DNA of 64,000 nucleotides from UBA10649 sp963700745 (GTDB lineage Bacteria > Actinomycetota > Actinomycetes > S36-B12). The DNA is taken from positions 124,001 to 188,000 of the forward strand of contig CAVOYT010000013.1 in the NCBI GenBank assembly GCA_963700745.1, written 5' to 3'. Made by a program: the position numbers and the translations under genes. Position 1 is the stretch's first letter. Every line of letters begins with the position of its first letter. This document shows positions 55,908 to 64,000 of this stretch, in pieces. The notes beneath the pieces were generated by a model. It did not search any database and was not told the DNA's origin. It saw nothing but the letters and a program-made list of their open reading frames with translations.

Positions 55908-58228
55908 GTGGACGCAATCGCATTCGCGTCCGCGCGAGACGAACTGGCGCGTCGCCCCGGGCTCACCGGCCCGGGGCGACGCGCTGCTCTGACGTCAATG
56001 ACGGACGAGTGGCTGTCGTCGGTGTTCGCCAAGGCGACCGCCTCCGCGAGCGATCCGTTCTGCCTGGTCGCCGTGGGCGGCTACGGACGCGGGGAGCTGG
56101 CGCTCGGCAGCGATCTGGATCTGGTACTGCTGCACAAGGCAGGTGCGGAGGAGGCGACTCGGGTCGCCGAACAGGTGTGGTACCCGATCTGGGATACCGG
56201 GGTGTCGCTCGACCACAGCGTCCGGACGGTGAGTGAGGCCAGACGCCTGGCCAGCGAGGACCTCAAGGTCGTTCTGGGCCTGCTGGACGCCCGGGTCGTG
56301 GCGGGCGACGCAGCCCTGGCCGAACAGTTGAGCTCGACGGTGCTCGGTGACTGGCGAGCCATGGCCGACCGGCGGCTGCCCGCCCTGCGTGAACTCGTCC
56401 TGGAGCGTCGCAAGCGATTCGGCGAGGCCAGTCAGTTGCTGGAGCCTGATGTCAAGGAGGCCTACGGCGGCCTGCGCGACGCCACCATCCTCAGGGGGGT
56501 CGCGGCCTCGTGGGTGACGGACGTCCCGCACAGCGACTGGCAGGAAGCATTCGGGTTCCTGCTCGACGTGCGAGACGCGCTGCACCGGGTCACCGGCCGG
56601 AGCAGTGACCGGCTCGTGATGCAGGACCAGGAGGCGGTTGCCGTCGAGCTGGTCGGGGTCCCCGACGCGGATGCCCTCCTGCGGGCGGTCTACGACAGCG
56701 CTCGCACCATCGCGTACGCCAGTGACGTGACCTGGCATCGGGTGGAGCGACTGACGCGCAGCAAGCAGCGCCTCGGCTTTCGGCCCATCCGGCGGCGTAC
56801 CCCCTCGCGACTCCCGCTCGCTGAGGGCGTGGTGATGCAGGACGGCGAGGCGGTGCTGGCCCTCGAGGCTCGACCGGCGACCGATGAGGGACTGACGATG
56901 CGAGCGGCCGCGGCCGCAGCGCAGGCCGGCCTGCAGCTGTCGCCGCACACCCTGGAACGACTGCCGGTCGAGGGTCTCGACCCTGCGGTGCCGTGGTCGC
57001 GCGACGTACGGGAGTCCTTCGTGTCCCTGCTGGGCGCCGGCTCGGGTCTCGTGCCGGTCTGGGAGTCGCTCGACCAGGCGGGCATCATCACCCGGCTGAT
57101 TCCGGGGTGGGACGTCGTGCGCTCGGCGCCTCAGCGCAACGCCCTTCATCGATACACCGTCGACCGGCACCTGGTCGAGACAGCGGTGCAGGCGGGCTCC
57201 CTGACGCGGAACGTGGAGCGTCCGGACCTGCTGCTCGGTCGGCTCACTGCTCCATGACATCGGCAAGGCGCGCGGGGGCGATCACAGCATCGTCGGGGCG
57301 GAGATCGCCGAGGGGCTCGCCGCCCACATGGGGTTCGACGCCGACGACCAGGCCGTGATCACGACTCTCGTCCGTCACCACCTGCTCCTGCCCGACACCG
57401 CGACTCGGCGGGACTTGGACGACCCGGAGATCATCGGCGAAGTGGCCCGAACGCTCGGGGACGTCGACCGTCCTCGAGCTGATGCACGAGCTCACCATCG
57501 CGGACGCCTTCGCGACCGGTCCGACCGTCTGCACGGAATGGCGATTCGGACTGATCAACGACCTTGTCCGACGGGTGCGGGCCGTACTGGCGGGACGGCC
57601 GCTTCCGGCGCCGCCGGAGCTGACCGAGCAGCAGGAGGTCGCACTGGGGCAGCCGGGAGTCTGGGTGCTCATGGACGTGCGCGACGCCACGAGCATCGTG
57701 ACCGTGGCCGCACCCGACAAGGTCGGCCTGCTCGCCCTGGTGGCCGGAGTGCTGTCGCTGAACCGGCTGAACGTGCTGGCCGCCCGGGTCACGACCGTGA
57801 ACGGTCGGGCTGTCCAGGAGTGGACCGTGCGACCGGCCTTCGGCGATCCGCCGTCCATCGAGCAGTTGAGCAGCGACGTCCGGCGCGCGGTCGACGGGAC
57901 CTACGACGTGGGCGCCAGACTCGACAAGCGGGACGCGGACTACGCGAGTCCGTCAGGCACGGCGCATCCCCAGCCGGTGGTGACTGCCGCCACGGACGGG
58001 TCGCAAGGCGTGACCTTCCTCGAGGTTCGTGCCCACGACGCCCCGGGGCTGCTCTACCGGGTGGCGACGGCCCTTGCCTCAGCGGACGCCAGCATCGTCG
58101 GGGCGAAGGTCTCCACCCTGGGTTCCGACGCGGTCGACGTGTTCTTCGTGACCGATGCCGAGGGTGAGGCGCTCACCGAGGACCGGATCGCCACCCTCCG
58201 GTCCACGGTGCTGTCCTCCCTCACCTGA
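55908..58228 (+). CDS. glnD: PII nucleotidyltransferase/removing enzyme GlnD (two frameshifts)
   Basis: About 773 residues with the four GlnD domains: nucleotidyltransferase (AVGGYGRGELALGSDLDLVL), helical linker (EAYGGLRDATILRG), HD phosphohydrolase (LLHDIGKARGGDHS, LVRHHLLLPDTATRRD) and two C-terminal ACT domains (VTVAAPDKVGLLALVAGVL, EVRAHDAPGLLYRVATALA). It modifies and demodifies GlnB in response to glutamine. Breaks are near 57240 and 57470, one extra base each. GTG 55908 starts seven bases past glnB. Confidence 0.93.
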
Positions 58229-58261
58229 GCCGGTACGGCGCCTGCGGATACGCTGACGATC

Positions 58262-59792
58262 GTGTTTGCCACCCTCTCCGACCGACTGTCCGCGACCTTC
58301 AAGGGCCTGCGCGGCAAGGGCCGGCTGTCCGAGGCCGACGTCGATGCCACTGTTCGGGAGATCCGCACGGCGCTGCTCGAGGCGGACGTCGCGCTGCCGG
58401 TCGTGCGTCAGTTCACCGCCACCGTCAAGGAGCGCGCTCTCTCGTCCGAGGTCTCGGGTGCGCTGAACCCGGCCCAGCAGGTCGTCAAGATCGTGCACGA
58501 GGAGCTGGTCGCGGTCCTCGGCGGCGAGACGGCCCGACTCGTCTTCGCCAAGTCCGGACCCACCGTCATCCTGCTGGCCGGGCTCCAGGGCGCCGGCAAG
58601 ACCACGCTGGCCGGCAAGCTGGCCCTGCACCTGCGCCAGGAGGGCCACACCCCGCTCCTCGTCGCGGCCGACCTCCAGCGCCCGAACGCGGTGGACCAGC
58701 TGAAGGTCGTGGGCGAGCAGGCGGGCGTCGCGGTCTTCGCACCGGAGCCGGGCAACGGCGTCGGCGATCCCGTGGCGGTCACGCGGGCCGCCCATTCGTT
58801 CGCGGAGACCAAGCTCCACGACGTCGTCATCGTCGACACGGCTGGCCGGCTTGCCGTCGACGCGGATCTCATGCAGCAGCTTCGCGACGTGCGCGACGCC
58901 GCCGCACCGGACAACGTCCTCCTCGTGATCGACGCGATGATCGGCCAGGACGCCGTCCGGACCGCGCAGGAGTTCCAGTCCGGTGTCGGCTTCGACGCAG
59001 TCGTGCTGACCAAGTTGGACGGTGACGCCCGTGGCGGTGCGGCGCTGTCCGTCGTGACCGTCACCGAGCGGCCGATCATGTTCGCCTCGGTCGGCGAGAA
59101 GCTCACGGACTTCGAGACGTTCCACCCGGACCGGATGGCCTCGCGCATTCTCGACATGGGCGACGTCATGACCCTCATCGAGCAGGCCGAGCGGGCGTTC
59201 GACGCGGACCAGGCCGAGCGGATGGCCAAGAAGGTGTCCGCCGGGTGAGGACTTCACGCTCGACGACTTCCTCGAGCAGATGCAGGCCGTCAAGAAGATG
59301 GGCTCGCTGGGCAAGATCCTGGGCATGCTGCCCGGGATGGGGGACATGAAGTCCCAGCTGGACCAGGTCGACGACCGCGAGCTCGATCGGGTGGCCGCGA
59401 TCATCCAGTCGATGACCCCGGCCGAGCGGCAGGACCCCAAGATCCTCAACGGCTCCCGCCGTTCCCGCATCGCGAAGGGCTCGGGCTCCTCGGTCAGCGA
59501 TGTGAACGGACTCATCGAGCGGTTCGCCCAGGCGCAGAAGATGATGAAGCAGATGGGCAAGGGCGGCATGCCGGGGATGCCGGGGATGCCGGGGATGCCG
59601 GGCATGGGCGGCAGCAAGAAGTCCAAGGGCAAGATGGCCAAGTCGAGCAAGCCTGCCAAGGGCAAGAGCCGCAGCGGCAACCCCGCCAAGCGAGCCGCGG
59701 CCGAATCCGGCGAGGTGGCCGCGGAGGCGGCCGTCGAGGAGCCGTTCGACGCATCGAGCCTGCCGCCGGAACTTCGCAACCTCCTCGGCTGA
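58262..59792 (+). CDS. ffh: Signal recognition particle protein Ffh (one frameshift)
   Basis: About 509 residues. N domain MFATLSDRLSATFKGLRGKG, G domain with LLAGLQGAGKTTLAGKLAL, VAADLQRPNAVDQL, IVDTAGRLAVDADLMQQL, TKLDGDARGGAALSV, and a C-terminal methionine-rich M domain (MGSLGKILGMLPGMGDMKSQL, SRRSRIAKGSGSSVSDVN). An inserted G near 59247 (GGGTGAGG) creates a false stop just before DFTLDDFLEQM. A run of four MPG repeats (59566-59610) and a Lys/Ser/Gly tail extend the end. The 4.5S RNA partner is not in the window. Confidence 0.95.
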
Positions 59793-59797
59793 CATCG

Positions 59798-60515
59798 GTG
59801 CGCATCCTGGCCGTCTCGGACCTCCACTACCGACTGCCTCACTACGACTGGCTGGTGAAGGCGGCCGACGACGTGGACGTCGTCGCGCTGGTCGGTGACC
59901 TGGCGGACGTGGTCAACGCCGTTCCCTTCAACGTGCAGGTGGTGGTCCTCGACAAGTACCTCACCCTTCTGGGGGAGAAGGCCTTGGTGCTGGCAGCTTC
60001 GGGCAACCACGACCTCGACGGCCCCGGGGATCACGGAGAGCAGACGGCATCGTGGTTGCATGCGGCCCGCGAGGGCAATGTCCGGGTCGACGGCGCGTCC
60101 ATCGATGTCGACGGCACGCGGTTCACGATCTGCCCGTGGTGGGATGGGCCGGTCACCAAGCAGCAGGTGGCCGACCAGCTGGCCCAAGCCAGTCCTCGAT
60201 CGCCCTGAACGGTGGATCTGGCTCTATCACGCGCCGCCGGCGGGCACCGTCCTGTGCCGCGATGGCCGCCGTGAGTTCCCCGACCACGACCTGGCCGAGT
60301 GGATCGGCGAATACCGACCTGACATCGTGATCTGTGGCCACATCCACCAGTCGCCGTGGATCGAGGACGGGTCGTGGCACGACCGCCTCGGCGACACCCT
60401 GGTGTTCAACGCCGGCAAGCAGCGCGGACCCATCCCACCGCACATCACGATCGACACCACCGCCGGCACGGCTGAGTGGTTCGGGGTGTTCTCCGTGGAG
60501 TCGATCGACCTCTAG
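59798..60515 (+). CDS. Calcineurin-like metallophosphoesterase (one frameshift)
   Basis: About 238 residues with all metal-binding motifs of the family: ILAVSDLHYRLP, VVALVGDLADVV, LAASGNHDLDGPG, YHAPPAG and VICGHIHQSPWIEDG. One extra base near 60195 shifts the frame from QLAQA to VLDRPERWIWLYHAPP. The substrate could be a phosphodiester, phosphoprotein or nucleotide and cannot be assigned. GTG 59798, five bases after ffh, suggests co-transcription. Confidence 0.88.
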
Positions 60516-60541
60516 GCGCGCTCGGAGACGCAGGTGGCGCG

Positions 60542-61036
60542 TCAGTGCAGGTGGTCACCCTCGGGGTCGCGGGCCGAACCGGTCCGGGCGGGGGGTGCCT
60601 GATGATGAACGAGGGTGTCGAGGATCTGGTCAACCATGCCCAGGTGCCCGGTCTGGTCGGCGAACTGTGCCTTGACGTCGACGAGGTACTGGGTGAGGCC
60701 GTCCAGGCGCGACGCGGTCGTGCGCAGCACCGTGAGCGCGGCTCCTGGCCGTTCGAGGAGGAAGGCCTCCGGATCGTCCGCCACGCGCACCTCGACGTCG
60801 GTCTCGGCCCGGACGGTGGCGGTCGCCGGCTTGCCGAGCACGGCTGACATCTCGCCGAAGATCGATCCCGGGCTGTCGATGCGGGCGAACACGACGCCGT
60901 CCCGCTCGACGGTGAGGGATCCGGACACGAGGATGAACAGGCGCTCGCGGATCCGTCTCCTCCTCGATCAGTACCGCGCCCGGCGGGCAGCGCCAGCAGC
61001 GGGGAGGTCTCCGGAAATCTGCAGCAGGTCGGCCAT
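60542..61036 (-). CDS. Single-domain cyclic-nucleotide-binding (Crp-type) protein, frameshifted
   Basis: About 164 residues. The cNMP-binding beta-roll is visible: LLALPAGAVLIEE, LFILVSGSLTVERDG, the phosphate-binding cassette SIFGEMSAVLGKPATATVRA (GEMS..ATA, close to GE..RTATV). The remaining C-terminus is helical (LDGLTQYLVDVKAQFADQTG) and holds no DNA-binding helix-turn-helix. Small frame changes lie near 61003, 60985 and 60955. It may sense a cyclic nucleotide without acting on DNA. ATG 61036. Confidence 0.75.
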
Positions 61037-61143
61037 TTCGCCATTCTCCCCGGTGGCAGCCGCGCGGCGAGGCCGGGGTGGCACGATCGGAAGTCGACGC
61101 GTCCCGAGCGGGCCCAGGTGCCGGCTGGTCGCTGGGCGACCCG

Positions 61144-61857
61144 CTACGGGGTGACGCCGGCTGCGAGGATCGCGCGGACGACGTCGTCGTCGCCGTCGAC
61201 CTGGAGGCGATCGAGGCCGCCCCGCTCCCCACAGCAGCAGGAGCACGTCGGTCGGGGTCCCGCGCGACGACGGCGCCAACCTCGGCCCCGGGGTCGGTGC
61301 CGTCGCCCGCAACGACGTAGCTCTCTCCGGAGGTGAGGTCCAGCCGCATGCCGAGGTCGCAGCGGGCGGATGCGCTCGAGTCGCACCTGTCGGGGGAAGA
61401 ACATGGTGGCGACCTCGTCGACCCCGTCGGTGGCGAGGGTCGGATCCAGCTGGACCGGGAGCCCCAGCGCCTGCCGTGCGTCGACCAGGTGGATGGCTGT
61501 CTCGTGGGCCTGCCGTCGCGACCAGAAGGCCGCGACGCGCGGCGGGGGACCGAAGGTCCACACGGGCAGGGCCGGATCGGTCGACCGCAGAGTGTCCAGC
61601 AGCAGCGCCGCCCCCTCGGTCAGCCAGTCGACCAGCTCCGCCTGGGCGTCGGGGCCGTCCGGCTCGTCGCCGGGCCGTCCGGTGCGGACCGTCTCGCGCG
61701 CCCACCGGTGCACTGACCCCACATGGCGGCCGAGATCGAGCATCGTCCAGCCGGGGCAGCAGGGCACAGGTCGGTCCAGGTCAGCGGTGGCGATCAGGTC
61801 GACGAAAGCGGCCGCGTCGCGTTCGAGGGACCTCTGGTAGTCCTCGGGGGTCAGCAT
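61144..61857 (-). CDS. Maleylpyruvate isomerase-family mycothiol-dependent protein (frameshifted)
   Basis: About 237 residues with the DinB-like mycothiol-binding fold (TIGR03083 type): MLTPEDYQRSLERDAAAFVD, DLDRPVPCCPGWTMLDLGRHVGSVHRW with the metal-binding His, and FWSRRQAHETAIHLVDARQAL (HET..H metal motif). The C-terminal MDMPI domain continues in other frames (LRLDLTSGESYVVAGDG, VLLLLWG), ending ILAAGVTP. Breaks are near 61350 and 61220. The family uses mycothiol, the actinobacterial thiol cofactor; the substrate is unknown. ATG 61857. Confidence 0.82.
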   Translation of the reverse strand: MLTPEDYQRSLERDAAAFVDLIATADLDRPVPCCPGWTMLDLGRHVGSVHRWARETVRTGRPGDEPDGPDAQAELVDWLTEGAALLLDTLRSTDPALPVWTFGPPPRVAAFWSRRQAHETAIHLVDARQALGLPVQLDPTLATDGVDEVATMFFPRQVRLERIRPLRPRHAAGPHLRRELRRCGRRHRPRGRGWRRRRAGPRPTCSCCCGERGGLDRLQVDGDDDVVRAILAAGVTP

Positions 61858-62040
61858 CGCGGCATCCTCGCACGGGGGTGGTCGGAGCGGTGTCGGGCGT
61901 CTGGCAGAATACGGGGGCACTTGCCGACCGGTTGGCCCTCTATCCCTCCGGCCTGGCAGTCCGCAAGGTTTTCGCCCGAGACCGTGTCCCCACGCGGAGG
62001 AGGGCGCGCGCCGCCTCACACAACAGGAGATAAGCCACCC
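61858..62040 (+). promoter_or_regulatory. Divergent promoter region and leader of rpsP
   Basis: This 183-base gap must hold the promoters of rpsP and the divergent mycothiol-type gene. An AT-richer patch (GCAGAATACG) at about 61901-61910 is the only -10 candidate for rpsP, which would give a leader of roughly 120 bases. AGGAGAT at 62022-62030 is the ribosome site. I see no convincing riboswitch or ribosomal-protein operator. Confidence 0.35.
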
Positions 62041-62730
62041 GTGGCCGTCAAGATCAAGTTGAAGCGCGTGGGCAAGATCCATGCACCCCAGTACCGCATC
62101 GTCATCGCCGACTCCCGCACCGCCCGCAACGGCCGTGCCATCGAGGAGATCGGCATCTACCAGCCGATGGACAATCCGAGCCTCATCCAGATCGATTCCG
62201 ATCGGGTGCAGTACTGGCTCGGCGTCGGCGCGCAGCCGACCGAGGCCGTCGCCGCCATCCTCAAGGTGACGGGTGACTGGCAGAAGTACAAGGGCCTGCC
62301 GGGCGCCGAGGGCACCCTCGAGGTCGCGGCTCCCAAGCCGAGCAAGACGATCGCCTTCGAGGCCGCCGTCCAGGCCGCCGCGAGCGAGCCCAAGTCCAAG
62401 GCGAAGCCCAAGCTGGAGGCCGCTGTCGAGGCGGTCGTCGTGGCCGAGGTCGTCGAGGCGGTCGCGGAAGAGGCCGCTGTCGAGGCCGTCGTCGCCGACG
62501 TGGTGGCTGAGGAGGCTGTGGCTGAGGCGGTCGCGGCCGAGCTGGTCGCCGAGGAGGCCGTCGCTGAGGCGGTCGCCGCCGAGCTGGTGGCCGAGGAGGC
62601 TGTCGCTGAGGCGGCCGCCGCCGAGGTAGCCGCTGACGAGGCCGCCGAGGTTGCCGAGGTCGCTGATGAGGTAGCCGTCGAGGCTGTGATCGAGGCCGCC
62701 GACGAGGCCGTCGACGAGGCTCAGGCCTGA
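62041..62730 (+). CDS. rpsP: 30S ribosomal protein S16 with long Ala/Val/Glu-rich tail
   Basis: Intact, 229 residues against about 80-90 for a minimal S16. The ribosomal domain occupies residues 1-85 (VKIKLKRVGKIHAPQYRIVI, SRTARNGRAIEEIGIYQP, YWLGVGAQPTEAV). A basic linker (EPKSKAKPK) follows, and then about 100 residues of almost only A, V and E with repeats of the type AEAVAAELVAEEAVAEAVAA. The tail is acidic and strongly helical by composition. Codon use in the tail is normal for the genome and the frame is unbroken, so it is real. GTG 62041. Confidence 0.94.
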   Translation: MAVKIKLKRVGKIHAPQYRIVIADSRTARNGRAIEEIGIYQPMDNPSLIQIDSDRVQYWLGVGAQPTEAVAAILKVTGDWQKYKGLPGAEGTLEVAAPKPSKTIAFEAAVQAAASEPKSKAKPKLEAAVEAVVVAEVVEAVAEEAAVEAVVADVVAEEAVAEAVAAELVAEEAVAEAVAAELVAEEAVAEAAAAEVAADEAAEVAEVADEVAVEAVIEAADEAVDEAQA

Positions 62731-62969
62731 TGCTCGAGGACGCCCTGGCTCACCTTGTTCGCGGGATCGTCGATCATCCCGACGACGTCGATGTCCAGAT
62801 GCGCACCAACCGACGCGGGCGCTCGCTCGACGTACGGGTGCATCCTGACGACATGGGTCGCGTGATCGGAAGGTCCGGCCGTACGGCCACGGCTCTCCGC
62901 ACTGTCATCACGGCGTTGAACGACGACCGTGGCGTGCGCATCGACTTCCTCGACGTCGTCGAGCGCTAG
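62730..62969 (+). CDS. khpA: KH-domain RNA-binding protein
   Basis: Intact 79-residue protein: MLEDALAHLVRGIVDHPDDV then the KH core DDMGRVIGRSGRTATALRTVI with the GxxG loop as GRSG. KhpA-type proteins act in RNA metabolism, in some bacteria as partners of KhpB. Overlaps the rpsP stop by one base (TGATG) in the conserved order rpsP-khpA-rimM-trmD. Confidence 0.93.
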   Translation: MLEDALAHLVRGIVDHPDDVDVQMRTNRRGRSLDVRVHPDDMGRVIGRSGRTATALRTVITALNDDRGVRIDFLDVVER

Positions 62970-62973
62970 TCGC

Positions 62974-63489
62974 GTGCGCGTCGTCGTCGGGCGCATCGGC
63001 CGGCCCCACGGTATCCGCGGGGAAGTCACGGTCGAGTCGCGTACCGACGAGCCTGACGAGCGTTTCGCCCCGGGCGCCGTGCTGTCGGTCGACGGTCCAG
63101 TTCACGAACTGACCGTCGATCGGACGCACTGGCACTCGGGGCGTTTGCTCATCACCTTCCACGGCGTCGAGGACCGCAATGCTGCAGAGGCGCTTCGGGG
63201 CCTGCTGCTGCACGTCGACCGAGACGAGGACGACGTCCCGGATGATCCCGATGAGTACTACGACAGCTCTCTGGTCGGATGCGAGGTGACGCTGACGGAC
63301 GGTGTCGTGGTCGGCACGGTGACCGAGGTCGTTCACCTGCCCGCCCAGGACCTGCTCGCGATCCGCACTCCGGATGACCGGGACGTCCTCGTCCCCTTCG
63401 TCAGCGCCATGGTCCCGGAAGTGGATCCCGCCGCTCGGCGCATCGTCATCGACCCGCCGCCCGGCCTTCTGGAGGAGGCCGAGGGCTGA
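62974..63489 (+). CDS. rimM: Ribosome maturation factor RimM
   Basis: Intact 171-residue protein assisting 30S head maturation. The N-terminal domain has VVVGRIGRPHGIRGEVTVES, the C-terminal PRC-barrel has YYDSSLVGCEVTLTDGVVVG and DVLVPFVSAMVPEVD. GTG 62974 is four bases past khpA and keeps the conserved first strand. Confidence 0.95.
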   Translation: MRVVVGRIGRPHGIRGEVTVESRTDEPDERFAPGAVLSVDGPVHELTVDRTHWHSGRLLITFHGVEDRNAAEALRGLLLHVDRDEDDVPDDPDEYYDSSLVGCEVTLTDGVVVGTVTEVVHLPAQDLLAIRTPDDRDVLVPFVSAMVPEVDPAARRIVIDPPPGLLEEAEG

Positions 63490-64000
63490 TGCGGATCGAC
63501 ATCGTCACGATCTTCCCGGCCTACGTCGAGCCCCTGCGGCTGTCCCTGGTGGGCAAGGCGGTCGACTCCGGCCTGATCGACCTGCGGGTCCACGACCTGC
63601 GCTCGTTCACGCACGATCGTCACAACACCGTCGACGACACCCCGTACGGCGGCGGCCCCGGCATGGTGATGAGCCCGGTGCCGTGGGGCGAGGCCCTGGA
63701 TGCCGTGGCCGCGTCCGATCCGTCGCAGCGACCCACGCTGGTGATCCCGACGCCCTCCGGGGTCCCCTTCATCCAGGCGACCGCGCAGGAGTGGTCGAGT
63801 GCCGACTGGCTGGTGTTCGCCTGCGGCCGCTACGAGGGCATCGACAGTCGGGTGGCAGCGCACTACGCCGGCCGAGCCGACTGGGCGGGCGTGCTCGAGG
63901 TCTCGATCGGCGACTACGTGCTGGCCGGCGGCGAGGTGGCGGTGCTGGTCATGGTGGAAGCCGTCGCGCGGCTGCTGCCGGGAGTCCTGGGCAACGCCGA
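63489..64000 (+). CDS. trmD: tRNA (guanine-N1)-methyltransferase, 3' end outside window
   Basis: First 170 residues of the SPOUT methyltransferase for G37 of tRNA: MRIDIVTIFPAYVEPLRLSL, DDTPYGGGPGMVMSP, FACGRYEGIDSRVAAHYA and the knot segment SIGDYVLAGGEVAVLVMVEA. The sequence is cut at VLGNA by the window edge. ATG overlaps the rimM stop by one base. Confidence 0.95.
   Translation, partial: MRIDIVTIFPAYVEPLRLSLVGKAVDSGLIDLRVHDLRSFTHDRHNTVDDTPYGGGPGMVMSPVPWGEALDAVAASDPSQRPTLVIPTPSGVPFIQATAQEWSSADWLVFACGRYEGIDSRVAAHYAGRADWAGVLEVSIGDYVLAGGEVAVLVMVEAVARLLPGVLGNA

Overview
The window is chromosomal DNA of a high-GC actinobacterium, probably of the Propionibacteriales/Nocardioidaceae type (inferred from gene content; no search was possible). 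Supporting traits are pervasive GTG starts, -10 boxes of the form TAnnnT placed only 6-8 bases before start codons (leaderless mRNAs), a mycothiol-type DinB-fold protein, coenzyme F420 synthesis (CofC), an HU protein with a lysine/alanine tail, a SepIVA-like septation protein, GlnR-like boxes in front of amtB-glnB-glnD, and leader-peptide attenuators on branched-chain amino acid genes. I see no phage, transposon, CRISPR array or other obvious island. This is core genome. Layout: 1-3046 (minus strand) holds an ApnL-like carbohydrate-acid lactonase, a Gfo/Idh/MocA oxidoreductase and a rhodanese-type sulfurtransferase. 3092-10010 is the ilvD, ilvB, ilvN, ilvC, serA block. 10023-18275 holds an EamA exporter, a WecB-like epimerase with a GT2 glycosyltransferase, a heterodimeric ABC exporter and a tyrosine phosphatase. 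18320-24532 carries leuA, leuB, ilvE and cimA. 24542-27089 carries an FAH-family hydrolase, gltX and tRNA-Gln/tRNA-Glu. 27155-29966 is an IclR-type regulator divergent from leuCD. 30112-39025 has hup, cofC, plsC, gpsA, a Cys/Met-metabolism PLP enzyme, ddl, a stand-alone RAM domain, thiL, rpmB and a DAK2 protein. 39022-52291 is the housekeeping run recG, rsmD, coaD, sepIVA-like, yceD, rpmF, plsX, ACP-like, rnc, mutM, smc, yhhN and ftsY. 52525-64000 has an exported protein of unknown function, amtB-glnB-glnD, ffh, a phosphoesterase, a cNMP-binding protein, a mycothiol-type protein and rpsP-khpA-rimM-trmD. How it works together: almost all of valine, leucine and isoleucine synthesis is here, with isoleucine carbon entering through citramalate (CimA). 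Control is written into the DNA. A leader peptide with Ile-Leu-Val-Val codons precedes ilvB, one with Leu-Leu-Leu precedes leuA, and one with Ile-Ile-Ile precedes cimA. A palindrome and 15-base tandem repeats lie between the IclR gene and leuC. A second theme is duplication of gene ends: a 57-bp unit that includes the last codons and stop of ftsY is repeated about 3.6 times, with smaller versions at the leuA and gpsA stops. Caveat: about half the genes, including indispensable ones (gltX, ffh, ftsY, rnc), carry one to several frameshifts. Most read as single extra bases, often in G/C runs, and a minority as single missing bases. This looks like uncorrected long-read assembly error rather than gene decay. 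I therefore annotate such genes as one span and say where the frame breaks.
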